From Verrucomicrobiia bacterium (GTDB lineage: Bacteria; Verrucomicrobiota; Verrucomicrobiia; Limisphaerales; UBA11358), in contig JARLJW010000107.1 in assembly GCA_031290985.1 (NCBI GenBank), forward strand, positions 113,057 to 177,056: a stretch of DNA of 64,000 bases, in the 5' to 3' direction. The position numbers and the translations under genes were made by a program. The notes beneath the pieces are model-generated. The model was not told the DNA's origin. It did not search any database and saw only the letters and a program-made list of their open reading frames with translations. Shown one piece after another: positions 9,601 to 17,293 of the stretch (the stretch's first letter is position 1; every line of letters begins with the position of its first letter).

Positions 9601-10070
9601 CGATCTATGCGATCCTCACCGACTCCGCGCCGGCGGACAACAACCTCACGCTCACCCTCACGGCCGGCCAGATCACCGGCCCGGCCACCAACACCATCAT
9701 CGTGAGCGGTTTGCCCACGTTGACCTGGGCTCCCGTTTGGGGCGCCAGTTCGTATCATGTCACCGTCACCGGCAGCGGCTATGCCAAATCCTTTGAGGTG
9801 ACCGGCACCAGCCTCGTACTGTCCGGCCTCGCCAATGGACCTTACACCTGGACCGTCACACCGGACACTGGCACCGTCTCCAGCACCGGCAGCTTCGCGC
9901 TGGATTATCCCCCGACGCTGGGCATCGAGCCCGGTTCGAACAGCACCGTCCATGTGTATTGGCCGGTCAGTACGCTGTCCGGCTATCAACTCCAGTTCAG
10001 TCCGGACTTGGCTGGCACCAACTGGGTCAACGTCAGCAGCAATGGATTCTTCCGTCTCATGAAAGAATAA
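6609..10070 (+). CDS. secreted protein with two calcineurin-like metallophosphoesterase domains
   Basis: A 1153-residue exported protein; signal peptide near WKRALTAVAISAAAVTG, with an alternative ATG at 6645 just before it. The first phosphoesterase domain begins FGVISDTQWTG, with VIAVGDTVDSG, FRGNHESGW and YISGHDHHHYD. The second begins about residue 617: IATLSDIHYF, LLVSGDLTKDGEYD, VIPGNHDVNN, GMMHHGLMEHF and VFTGHFHAQD. Both metal-ligand sets look complete. A fibronectin-like module follows, and the C-terminus (LQFSPDLAGTNW, ending FFRLMKE) resembles the end of the NHL protein at 59980-62040. The protein probably hydrolyses phosphoesters outside the cytoplasm, perhaps for phosphate scavenging. 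It ends 18 bp before a strong terminator. Confidence 0.8.
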   Translation: MKTRPTKIQPIHMTLKNKHIWKRALTAVAISAAAVTGQNADAAWKFGVISDTQWTGSPDDGRSPGTVPCGIIQQCDQAFIAQGVKFVIAVGDTVDSGSKNDMDVRALYAQDLYNAGIGFYPFRGNHESGWTGSAAEEARIYPQIVNGGTNNLTPLDVLTSGYGIDTWITNTAPAGVPFAIGGNFSYPTNVNGVDINATYGGLSYSFDYNNVRFVLIDQFENASPGGNLSSAPLQQPWISQQLADPARPQHAFVFDHKNLLGGNHKDNIMGATANGFDPGDGSGIDLAALAATNAAAYTALITKQQAEDAFISSLATNNVHFYISGHDHHHYDSIVKSPLSNHSVHQIISASDSSKFYTPGLPVSANDTPISQDLYKLGYYIYTVDGPRVTVDYYGVDVTTDPSYKVATGESIVTNTPVLTGRWQKILSYGYSLNGREFVLPEGTSYATIADNTAKAVANGETGYLGTSMQMLGGSNTSATANNYGKPHSKAVDTGWAPANGTASDILTLWGTTDTGNQADTVALAVSYNPAAASAAELANGSFALVSQDTNGNWVNAVNLNTGGNAQFVSGPYVSGYSLGTYGVDTNAGTVWAVVNHQGSFAASPVVRRTNLASLRIATLSDIHYFATNLLVSNGVAFQTYLAGDRKLLAESAAIAKAAVDAVVAQQPDILLVSGDLTKDGEYDSHIGVSNLLASVAATGVQVYVIPGNHDVNNANAMSFNDATTTPVPNVNPGQFSAIYAPFGYNQAIAKDPNSLAYVVEPVSGLWILCMDSCQYSPGQDPTAGSFSAQRLNWITNELAYAQSHGKVVVGMMHHGLMEHFTGQKTLFPQYVVDGYTNIAPLFASYGVKAVFTGHFHAQDIVQGTFNGNTLYDIETGSTVTYPCPYRLLDLMPNGQLVITTHRISAINYNLGGAPDFQTYAYNYLTNGMVGLSAYMLQLPPFKLPPATANYLAPAVSEALVDHYIGDEPGLAGATPATQSIVSGLLGGDAQSQQLGGAIYAILTDSAPADNNLTLTLTAGQITGPATNTIIVSGLPTLTWAPVWGASSYHVTVTGSGYAKSFEVTGTSLVLSGLANGPYTWTVTPDTGTVSSTGSFALDYPPTLGIEPGSNSTVHVYWPVSTLSGYQLQFSPDLAGTNWVNVSSNGFFRLMKE

Positions 10071-10088
10071 TCATCAATCCAACTCCCA

Positions 10089-10120
10089 ACCGCCCGGTTC
10101 ACGCCGGGCGGTCTTTTTTT
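10089..10120 (+). terminator. Rho-independent terminator
   Basis: A perfect 9-bp stem (ACCGCCCGG at 10089-10097, CCGGGCGGT at 10104-10112) with a 6-nt loop, followed by C and seven T (10114-10120). It lies 18 bp after the calcineurin-like gene stop and in front of the convergent hemA stop. Confidence 0.9.
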
Positions 10121-10128
10121 GTCCGGTT

Positions 10129-11166
10129 TCAGCGCGGGCCGTCCGTGGTTGAAAACCGGTTCACCTCCAGCAACGCCGCCACTTTCTCGGCGATGATCTT
10201 TTCGCAGCGGGCGACTTCTTCCTGGCGCAGCTTCAGGTATTCGGCGGCGATGCTTTGGAGGTCGTCCACGTTGTAGAGATAAACGTTCTCCAGGGCATTC
10301 ACGGCGGGGTCGATGTCGCGCGGCACGGCAATGTCGATCAGCAGCAGTGGGCGATTTTTCCGCCGCTTCATCAATGGCTCGAGCTTGGCACGGTCGAGGA
10401 TGTGCTGCGGCGCGGCGGTGCTGCTGATGGCGATGTCGATGCGTTCGAACTCCTCCGGCCACTGCTCGAAGGGCACGGCGCGTCCACCCAGTTCCGCCGC
10501 GAGCGCGGCGGCGCGTGCGGGCGAGCGGTTGGTGACGGTGATCTTCTTCACGCCGCGCGATTGCAGGGCACGCGCGGTCTTCTCGCTCGTCTCCCCGGCG
10601 CCGATGACGAGCACTTCGTGTTCGGCGAGCGAACTGAAGATCTTTTCCGCGAGTTCCACCGCGGCCGACATCACGGAGACGCTGCCGCGCTGGATGTTCG
10701 TCTCGGTGCGAATGTGCTTGGCGACGTTGAAGGCGCGCTGAAACGCCTTGTTCAGCCGCGCCCCGGTGTGCTTGTGCGTGAACGCGATTTCATACGCCTG
10801 CTTGAGTTGGCCGAAAATTTCCGTCTCGCCGATGACCATGGAGTCAAGCCCGGCGGCGACCTTGAACAGATGGTGCAGGCTGTGCGGCTCGGCCAGCGTG
10901 TAGAGCTCTTCATTCAACGAGCCTTCAAAGGCGTGATGCGCCACGAGAAATTTCTTCAATTCCGCAAACGCGGCCTCCGGCGCAAGCGAGGTGACGGTGT
11001 AAATCTCCACGCGATTGCAGGTCGAAAGGATGGCGGCTTCGCTGGCGATGCCGGAATCGCGCAACGCCTGGAGCGCGACGGGGATCGTCTCGCCGGCAAA
11101 CGCGAAACGTTCGCGCAACTCCACGGGCGCGGAACGGTGGCTCAAACCGATGACGACAACGCTCAT
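10129..11166 (-). CDS. hemA: glutamyl-tRNA reductase HemA (short form)
   Basis: A 345-residue enzyme reducing glutamyl-tRNA to glutamate-1-semialdehyde, the first committed step of C5 tetrapyrrole synthesis. The start MSVVVIGLSHRSAPVELRER is diagnostic. The catalytic Cys is in LSTCNRVEIY, VIGETEIFGQLK is conserved, and the NADPH domain carries VLVIGAGETSEKTA. The usual length is about 410-430 residues. Here the C-terminal dimerisation helices stop about 45 residues after IDIAVPRDIDPAVNALENVY; the stop is followed almost at once by the convergent terminator, so it looks like a natural short form rather than an assembly break. Its ATG overlaps the stop of the HemX/CcsA-like gene by 4 bp, indicating an operon. 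Confidence 0.95.
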   Translation of the reverse strand: MSVVVIGLSHRSAPVELRERFAFAGETIPVALQALRDSGIASEAAILSTCNRVEIYTVTSLAPEAAFAELKKFLVAHHAFEGSLNEELYTLAEPHSLHHLFKVAAGLDSMVIGETEIFGQLKQAYEIAFTHKHTGARLNKAFQRAFNVAKHIRTETNIQRGSVSVMSAAVELAEKIFSSLAEHEVLVIGAGETSEKTARALQSRGVKKITVTNRSPARAAALAAELGGRAVPFEQWPEEFERIDIAISSTAAPQHILDRAKLEPLMKRRKNRPLLLIDIAVPRDIDPAVNALENVYLYNVDDLQSIAAEYLKLRQEEVARCEKIIAEKVAALLEVNRFSTTDGPR

Positions 11167-12068
11167 GCGCGGGGGCTGAATGACGGGTGGAGAGCGGCCG
11201 GAACCAAGGCGACGGTGATTTGGCCGTCACGGACGGTCGGCGGCGGATTCTCCTGATGCAGCGGCGAAAGCATGTTGGTGACGCCAAAGGTGAGCAGCAG
11301 GAACACGAACGCGATGACGACGCCCAGGGCGAAGCGCCGCGCCGGGCGTCCGAAAAACTTGTGCGCCACCAGCGCCTCCAGATACACCAGCCAGATGAGC
11401 GCGGACCACAGCACCTTGGTGTCGGCAAAATAGGCGGTCGCACCTTGACGGGGCAACGCGCTGCCCGCCACCAAGCCAACCGTCAGCAGCACAAAGCCCA
11501 CGGCGACCAGCCGGGTGGTGATGAGTTCGAGCCTTTGAATCGAGGGCAGGAATGAGAGCAGAGCGCGGAGCTTGTGGATCTTCAAATCGCGTTGCTCAAC
11601 CAGGAACATCATCGCCGCCACCGCCGCGAGGCCGAATGCACCGTACGCCTGCAGGATGGTCGCCGCGTGGAGGCTGCGCAAGGCACCGGAAAATTCCGGC
11701 TTCGGCCCGTGCGGCGGATCGAGCGAAGGCATGAGCGCAAAGATGCCCACGGTGAACAGCAATGGCGCGGCAAACGCGCAGATGAACTTGAAACGCGGCA
11801 GCAAGGCATAGGCGAGCGAGGCCAGGCCCAGCGCCCAAAGCAGAAATGTCGTCGCCTCGTACAGGTTATTGACCGGACAACTGTGCAGCGACAGTCCGCG
11901 CTTGGTCATGGCGAGGGTATGCAGCGCCACGCCGCCGGCAAGCAGGCAGTAATTCACCCAGTCATCCCGGCGGAAACCTTTGCGCCATAGAAAGACCGAG
12001 TACAAGGTGCTCAAGCCGTAAAAGGTCACGGCGAGCAAAAAACAATGACGGTCAGTGAACCAAGCCAT
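11163..12068 (-). CDS. HemX/CcsA-type cytochrome c assembly family membrane protein
   Basis: A 301-residue integral membrane protein with about eight hydrophobic segments. It belongs to the CcsA/CcmC/HemX family: conserved short histidine-containing loops such as GGVALHTLAM, HSCPVNNLYEATTF and the LHAATILQAYGAF region. The heme-handling tryptophan-rich WWD motif of true CcsA is not evident, which favours the HemX-type paralogue usually found with hemA. Family knowledge: HemX in Bacillus influences the level of glutamyl-tRNA reductase. The 4-bp overlap with hemA downstream supports a functional link in heme synthesis. Confidence 0.75.
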   Translation of the reverse strand: MAWFTDRHCFLLAVTFYGLSTLYSVFLWRKGFRRDDWVNYCLLAGGVALHTLAMTKRGLSLHSCPVNNLYEATTFLLWALGLASLAYALLPRFKFICAFAAPLLFTVGIFALMPSLDPPHGPKPEFSGALRSLHAATILQAYGAFGLAAVAAMMFLVEQRDLKIHKLRALLSFLPSIQRLELITTRLVAVGFVLLTVGLVAGSALPRQGATAYFADTKVLWSALIWLVYLEALVAHKFFGRPARRFALGVVIAFVFLLLTFGVTNMLSPLHQENPPPTVRDGQITVALVPAALHPSFSPRA

Positions 12069-12233
12069 GACGACAGGTTAAATCCCAAGGGGCACGGTGC
12101 AAAGCGCAATCCCCGGCGTGCGGTCACTTCGCCTATCCGGTGGAACCCGCCGGGCCAGTCCCTGCTGGACAAGCCGGAGACTCCGATTTATGGTCACTTC
12201 CGGCGGTGGTAAAAACATCAACGCGTTCGGTCA

Positions 12234-12752
12234 ATGATTATGAAGCCCTCACAATTCCCGTTCATTTTATTTCTGGCGGTCGCGCTGGCCGCCCCCCAAC
12301 GCTTGTGCGCCGGCACGCTGGACGACGCCCCCTTTCGCATCATCGTTCCCGGCACCGAGTGGCAAATCAATGATTCTGCGGCACAGCCCATGGGCGAGAA
12401 TGTCTCGCTGATTGCCACCATCAGCAATACGAACACGCTTTTGAAATCAGTCGTCCTCAAGACCGTGTTGGCGAAAGCTTCCGCCGCCTCGCTGGACGAG
12501 TTGTGCGCGGGCATCAACGACTCCTTCTCGAATCCGGCCGTGACAAAGCTTTCCGAGGCGAACACGACTTTTCTCGGGTACCAGACCCGGACATTCGCCT
12601 ACCAGGTCACACAAGGCGGCAAGGTCAGCTACAATGTGGCGATCCTGTTTGTGGCCGATGGCAAAGGTTGGACCATCGCCTTTGTCGGGCGTCCGGACCA
12701 GAAAGAGGATGTCAGGAAAGCCATCAAATTTTATCAAAAGAAAACCGGTTGA
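12234..12752 (+). CDS. exported protein of unknown function
   Basis: A 172-residue protein with a signal peptide (FILFLAVALAAPQRLCAG). The mature part is an alpha/beta domain with segments such as PFRIIVPGTEWQIN, YQTRTFAYQV and GKGWTIAFVGRPDQKEDVRKA. This layout recalls small PsbP/Mog1-like stress proteins and is similar in style to the lipoprotein at 34542-35063. An alternative start at 12240 removes two residues. It stands alone between the divergent heme pair and another small exported protein gene 98 bp downstream. No family assigned. Confidence 0.6.
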   Translation: MIMKPSQFPFILFLAVALAAPQRLCAGTLDDAPFRIIVPGTEWQINDSAAQPMGENVSLIATISNTNTLLKSVVLKTVLAKASAASLDELCAGINDSFSNPAVTKLSEANTTFLGYQTRTFAYQVTQGGKVSYNVAILFVADGKGWTIAFVGRPDQKEDVRKAIKFYQKKTG

Positions 12753-12849
12753 GCCGTCGCGAATTCCCGCTTCACCGCGCGAGTTCACTGATCGCCCCCC
12801 GGCCAGCACGTGATTTCCACACTTACAACCACATATATAATATACCGAC

Positions 12850-13296
12850 ATGATTCGCGCATTTATTCTCAGCCTGTTCTTTGGTTTATCCGCGGCGGCG
12901 GCGGATGACCTGGCGGACGCCAAGGTCGCGTTCACCAACCTGATCACTTACCAGAAAACGGACGACATCCGCGCCCTGGACCTATTTTCGAAGCATTGTT
13001 TGATCACCTACACCGTCAATGATGGCAAAACCGAAAAGATCGCGGTCGTTCCAGCCGAGGCTTTTCTTGAGGGGCTCAAAAAAGAGATTGCACAAAAGCA
13101 CGGGAGCAAAGACGAATATGAAGACGTCAAATTTTCAAGTGACGGGCCCAAGGTGACGGTCACCGCAACCATTCGCAATCCCGGATCAGACAAACGGAGT
13201 CCATTTTTTGCCGTGTACGGGCGGGACGTGGATGACGGGGCCATGCGGATTGAAAAGTTCAAAATCACCATTTTCATCCATGAGCCAAAGCAATGA
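12850..13296 (+). CDS. exported NTF2-like small protein, unknown function
   Basis: A 148-residue protein with a short signal peptide (MIRAFILSLFFGLSAAAA). The mature chain has the alternating pattern of a cone-shaped NTF2/SnoaL-like fold: ADAKVAFTNLITYQKTDDI, then LFSKHCLITYTVNDGKTE, VKFSSDGPKVTVTATI and MRIEKFKITIFIHE. Such domains often bind small ligands or act as extracytoplasmic immunity or accessory modules; no specific function follows. It lies downstream of another exported protein gene in the same direction. The NTF2-like assignment is inferred from pattern alone. Confidence 0.55.
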   Translation: MIRAFILSLFFGLSAAAADDLADAKVAFTNLITYQKTDDIRALDLFSKHCLITYTVNDGKTEKIAVVPAEAFLEGLKKEIAQKHGSKDEYEDVKFSSDGPKVTVTATIRNPGSDKRSPFFAVYGRDVDDGAMRIEKFKITIFIHEPKQ

Positions 13297-13399
13297 GCGG
13301 CCCAAACAGTTGCTGGCGACAGCCAAGCTGGCCGCCGCCACCATCGCCTTGAAAAATTCCCCGCTCGCCACGCGGCGCGGTTTTATTTAGCCTCCGGGC

Positions 13400-14338
13400 A
13401 TGAAGGAATTGCCGAAGCCCGAGGTCATCATCACGCATGAAAGCGATCTGGATGGCTTCATCGCCGGCGCGCTGCTGCAACGGCTCGCGAAAAAGCTGCA
13501 TGGCGCAGACGTGCCGCTGGAGGCATATCATTACAATTACTGGAAACAGCGCGAGCTGCGCGAAAAATCCGCCTGGGTCACGGACTTCACCTTCGAGGCG
13601 CGGCTCGACAAGCCGGACTGGGTCATCCTCGACCATCACGCCACGGAGGCGCAGCCAAAAAACGCGCAGCTCATCCACGACCTCAAGAAATCCGCCGGAT
13701 TGATCTGCTACGAATTGTGCCAGGCCCATGGCCTCGGTTCGCCCGCCCTCGACCGGCTGGTGCATCTGAACAATGTCGCCGACCTGTTCCTGGAGGATGA
13801 CCCGGACTTTGCCGTGGCCTGTGATTACGCGAACCTGGTGAAGGTTTACCAGTTCTGGAACCTGCACGCGGTCATCGGCCCGGACATTGAAAAACTGCTG
13901 GATCATCCGCTGCTGCAGGTCATGGCGGTAAAACGGCAGGTGGAAGACCCGATCGGCCTGGCGTGGAGCAAGAATTGTGTGACGGAACTCTCGCCGACGG
14001 TCGGCCATGTGGAGACGGTGATCGGCAACACGAACCTGATCGTCCATCAACTGCTGGAAACGAAGGCGACCCCGTATCCGGTGCTGGTGACGCTGTTCAA
14101 GCGGGCAAACAACCTGGTGATCGCCAGCTTCCGCAGCCGGAATGGCGAGGCGCTCAAGGTGGCGGAAAAATTCCAGGGCGGCGGTCATGCGAACGCCGCC
14201 GGGGCGATCCTGCCCAAATCCGTCCGCAACATCCCCGACGCCATTGAATATATCCGCCAGATTTTGCAACCGAAGGTGGCGGCGCCGTTGAACACGCTGG
14301 AAAGTTTGTTCGCGGGGATTGAAGTGGAGAAGAAATAG
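13400..14338 (+). CDS. DHH-family phosphoesterase
   Basis: A 312-residue DHH/DHHA1 protein. Metal-binding motifs: ITHESDLDGFIAGALL (an S-D-x-D-G motif) near the N-terminus, WVILDHHATEAQP (the DHH motif), and a C-terminal DHHA1 domain ending in EKFQGGGHANAAGAILP, the substrate-binding GGGH motif. The family includes NrnA oligoribonucleases, cyclic-di-AMP phosphodiesterases and RecJ. The size and the absence of accessory domains point to an NrnA-like or orphan single-domain enzyme hydrolysing short oligonucleotides or pAp. No membrane segment. It stands alone upstream of the rph operon. Confidence 0.8.
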   Translation: MKELPKPEVIITHESDLDGFIAGALLQRLAKKLHGADVPLEAYHYNYWKQRELREKSAWVTDFTFEARLDKPDWVILDHHATEAQPKNAQLIHDLKKSAGLICYELCQAHGLGSPALDRLVHLNNVADLFLEDDPDFAVACDYANLVKVYQFWNLHAVIGPDIEKLLDHPLLQVMAVKRQVEDPIGLAWSKNCVTELSPTVGHVETVIGNTNLIVHQLLETKATPYPVLVTLFKRANNLVIASFRSRNGEALKVAEKFQGGGHANAAGAILPKSVRNIPDAIEYIRQILQPKVAAPLNTLESLFAGIEVEKK

Positions 14339-14589
14339 GCTGTTTTGCCCCTTCTGCCCGCGTTGAGAATTACAGGTTTTTTCAAAAATGAGGAGAAGTT
14401 AGTTTTTGCCCGTCCTCACCTGTTTCCTCTCCTCCAAGGAGCGGATCTCAGATAGCAGTGTTTCGTCGTTCGTTTGCGATTCGACCAATCCCATCGCGGG
14501 AAAACAGGCTCCGAGCCGGGCGACACATAACAGTTTCATTTTTCCTCATTGCCCGGTTACACGGTTGACGTTTAACATGGCGCATATTT

Positions 14590-15327
14590 ATGGCTGATTT
14601 CATCCGCGCTGACGGTCGTTCGGTTAACCAACTCCGGCCGCTGCGTTTCCAAAACCACATCGCCCCCTATGCCGCCGGTTCCACGCTCATCGAATGGGGC
14701 AAGACGCGCGTCATCTGCGCCGTGACCATCGAGGAAAGCGTCCCGCGCTGGATGAAGGAGCAGAAAGTCACCGGCGGCTGGCTGACGGCGGAATATTCGA
14801 TGCTCCCCTACTCCACCCTGGAACGCAAACCGCGCGACATCAGCAAGGGCAAGCTCGACGGGCGTTCCTCCGAGATCCAGCGGCTGATCGGCCGTTCCAT
14901 CCGGGCGGCGGTGAACCTGGAAAAATTCGGCCCGCGCACCGTCTGCGTCGACTGCGACGTGTTGCAGGCGGACGGCGGCACGCGCACGGCGGCCATCACG
15001 GGCGCGTTTGTGGCCTTGTCGTTGGCGGTCAAAAAATTGATCGCGGAAAAGAAGCTGGTGGAAAGCCCGCTGCTCGCCAGCGTGGCCGCCGTCAGCATCG
15101 GCATCGTCGAAGGCCGGGCCCTGCTGGATCTCTGTTACACGGAGGATGTGGCGGCGACGGTGGACATGAACCTGGTGATGAATGCCGCGGGTGAATTCAT
15201 TGAACTGCAGGGCAGCGGCGAGGAGGCGACTTTCACCGAGGCCCAACTGGCGGAACTCATCGCCACGGGCAAGGCGGGCATCCGCGACCTGCTGGTCGCG
15301 CAGCAGGCGGCCATCACGCAAGGTTGA
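14590..15327 (+). CDS. rph: ribonuclease PH
   Basis: A 245-residue RNase PH, the phosphorolytic 3'-5' exoribonuclease that trims tRNA 3' ends. It starts with RADGRSVNQLRPLRFQ and contains GGWLTAEYSMLPYST, the R-E/D-I-x-x-G region (RDISKGKLDGRSSEIQRLIG) and the catalytic CDVLQADGGTRTAAITGA motif. Length and order match the family. It begins a plus-strand cluster with the histidine phosphatase (6 bp gap) and prmA (8 bp gap). The ATG at 14590 is favoured because it directly precedes the conserved N-terminus. Confidence 0.97.
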   Translation: MADFIRADGRSVNQLRPLRFQNHIAPYAAGSTLIEWGKTRVICAVTIEESVPRWMKEQKVTGGWLTAEYSMLPYSTLERKPRDISKGKLDGRSSEIQRLIGRSIRAAVNLEKFGPRTVCVDCDVLQADGGTRTAAITGAFVALSLAVKKLIAEKKLVESPLLASVAAVSIGIVEGRALLDLCYTEDVAATVDMNLVMNAAGEFIELQGSGEEATFTEAQLAELIATGKAGIRDLLVAQQAAITQG

Positions 15328-15333
15328 TGTTCC

Positions 15334-15993
15334 ATGGCCATTCCCTTGAATTCACGGCGCCCGACGCCGCCGCCCACCGCCACCCGTCTGCTGCTCATCC
15401 GCCACGGCGAAGTTGAGGCGGCTTACCATAACAAATTTGGCGGGACGATCGACATGAACCTTTCGCCCAACGGCAAACGGCAGGCGAAAATGCTCGCCAA
15501 ATACCTGCGCGGCAAAACGATCGACTCAATCTACGCCAGCCCGATGAAACGCGTGCAGCAGACGCTGGCACCCACGTTAAAACAGAGCAAGCTGAAGCAG
15601 ACCATTTATCCCGGCCTGCATGAGATTGATTTCGGCGACTGGTCCGGGCTGGGCTGGAAGGAAGTGGAGGAGCGGTTTGGCTTCCGCTCTCATCAATGGT
15701 TGAATCAAATCCAAAATCGCGGGGTGCCAAACGGCGAGAACGGCAGGGCCTTCCGCGAGCGCGTCGAACCCTGCCTGCACAAAATCATTGCGAAACATCC
15801 GGGCGGCAATGTGGCGGTCTTCTGCCACGGCGGGGTCATCCGCATGATGCTGGCGATCCTCCTAAAGTTGCCGCTGCCGAAGACCAACCAGTTCGACATC
15901 GAATACGCCAGCATCACCCAGGTGGCGCTGCATCCGCACATGAACGAGGTGGAGTTGTTGAATTTCACGCCGTGGCGTGACTTGGTGGCATAA
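15334..15993 (+). CDS. histidine phosphatase (phosphoglycerate mutase-like) family protein
   Basis: A 219-residue branch 1 histidine phosphatase. The phospho-acceptor histidine lies in LLLIRHGEVEAAYHNKFGG; IYASPMKRVQQT carries the second arginine; LHEIDFGDWSGLGWKEVEERF is the conserved acidic region; NVAVFCHGGVIRMML carries the final catalytic His. The sequence is closest in style to CobC/GpmB-type phosphatases; alpha-ribazole phosphatase cannot be excluded, but no cobalamin gene is nearby. It lies between rph and prmA in one operon. Confidence 0.85.
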   Translation: MAIPLNSRRPTPPPTATRLLLIRHGEVEAAYHNKFGGTIDMNLSPNGKRQAKMLAKYLRGKTIDSIYASPMKRVQQTLAPTLKQSKLKQTIYPGLHEIDFGDWSGLGWKEVEERFGFRSHQWLNQIQNRGVPNGENGRAFRERVEPCLHKIIAKHPGGNVAVFCHGGVIRMMLAILLKLPLPKTNQFDIEYASITQVALHPHMNEVELLNFTPWRDLVA

Positions 15994-16001
15994 ATTTTAG
16001 C

Positions 16002-16907
16002 ATGAAGCAAAAACCCCTCTGGCGCATTTCCGCTGCGACTTCCTTGGAGGCCGAGGATGCCGTGACGGAACTGCTTGGCTCACTGACGGGCCAGCCGGCG
16101 GCGGCGTATTTCAACCTCGAGACCCGCACCAGCCTGGTCAGCGTCTTTGCCGACCAGCCGTTCCCCAGGAAAATCCGGGCTGAAATTGCGGCCGGGTTGA
16201 AACAAATCAAAGGCTGCGGACTGGCCATCGGCACCGGCAAAATTGAAATCGCCAAAGTAAAACGCGAAGACTGGGCGGAATCCTGGAAAAAACATTTCAA
16301 GCCCATCGAGATCGGCCGGTCATTGCTCGTCAAACCGAGTTGGATCAAGCAAAAGCCCCAATCAGGACAGGCTGTCATCATTTTGGACCCGGGCTTGAGC
16401 TTTGGCACCGGCCAGCACCCGACAACTTCGTTTTGTCTGGGGGAAATTTGCCGGGTGACCGCGGCGACCGGCAATTCTGGCAGCGTAAAATCGTTTTTGG
16501 ACATCGGCACCGGGTCGGGAATCCTGGCGATTGGCGCGGCGAAGCTCGGTTTTCAGCCGGTTCACGCCTTTGACTTCGATCCTGAATCCGTGCGCGTGGC
16601 CAAAGCCAACGCCCGGGTGAATGGAGTGGAGCGTAAATTGAAAATCACACGCGGTGACGTGACAAAACTGCCGGTCAGGACGGAAAAAAAGTTCCACCTG
16701 GTTTGCGCGAACCTGATTTCGAACCTGTTGATCGCTGAAAAAAAGAAAATCGCGGCGCAAGTCCGGCGCGATGGGACTTTGGTGCTCGCGGGCATCCTGG
16801 CGGAAGAATTTTCCCTGGTGCAGCGGGCGTTTGAAGATTTGGGAATGAAACTGGCCGCCAGCCGGGTGGAAAATGAGTGGTGCTCCGGGTCTTTTTGCTT
16901 CGTTTGA
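16002..16907 (+). CDS. prmA: ribosomal protein L11 methyltransferase PrmA
   Basis: A 301-residue class I SAM-dependent methyltransferase. Domain order is typical of PrmA: an N-terminal alpha/beta substrate-recognition domain (about residues 1-105), then DPGLSFGTGQHPTTSFCLG, the SAM-binding FLDIGTGSGILAIGAAKLG, the acidic DFDPESV and the catalytic CANLISNLL (N-L-I/L motif). It trimethylates ribosomal protein uL11. It follows the histidine phosphatase gene by 8 bp, ending the rph cluster. Confidence 0.93.
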   Translation: MKQKPLWRISAATSLEAEDAVTELLGSLTGQPAAAYFNLETRTSLVSVFADQPFPRKIRAEIAAGLKQIKGCGLAIGTGKIEIAKVKREDWAESWKKHFKPIEIGRSLLVKPSWIKQKPQSGQAVIILDPGLSFGTGQHPTTSFCLGEICRVTAATGNSGSVKSFLDIGTGSGILAIGAAKLGFQPVHAFDFDPESVRVAKANARVNGVERKLKITRGDVTKLPVRTEKKFHLVCANLISNLLIAEKKKIAAQVRRDGTLVLAGILAEEFSLVQRAFEDLGMKLAASRVENEWCSGSFCFV

Positions 16908-17039
16908 TTTTTTATTGAACACTTTTTTGGCGTGCGGGTCTCAATTTATGATTGTATCCGGAAACTAGATGTGCAATTTTCGGTTGGCATCATTTAGGCT
17001 GTCATTTCCGGCGACAGTTTTGCGAAAGGAAAAAATGCT

Positions 17040-17204
17040 ATGATGAAATCAATGGAAGTCATCAGTGAAGCGGTCCGTAATCCAAAACATCCGTTCCGAA
17101 AAGCTGATAATCAGCCCAAAAAGTCGCTCAAAAACCGTTATGAGCGCCGCAAGATCAAGGAATATCTGAACCTAGGTGACTGGCTGTCCGAGGAAGCCGC
17201 CTAA
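17040..17204 (+). CDS. small basic protein, unknown (54 residues)
   Basis: A short frame too small for most gene finders. Tandem ATG codons at 17040 and 17043 lie about ten bases after AAAGGA, a good Shine-Dalgarno site; an upstream two-codon minicistron (ATG CTA TGA at 17035-17043) overlaps the start. The product is basic in the middle (KKSLKNRYERRKIKEYL) and ends acidic (GDWLSEEAA). It is predicted helical and soluble. It stands between prmA and the convergent Fur-family gene. Coding is plausible but unproven. Confidence 0.4.
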   Translation: MMKSMEVISEAVRNPKHPFRKADNQPKKSLKNRYERRKIKEYLNLGDWLSEEAA

Positions 17205-17293
17205 AAAACACCGGAAAAATACCGGGACAGTTTTTGGCAGAGTGTCCAGTTTGAGCCAACCGCATACCCATGCGATTGGTGGCGAAGAAAAAA

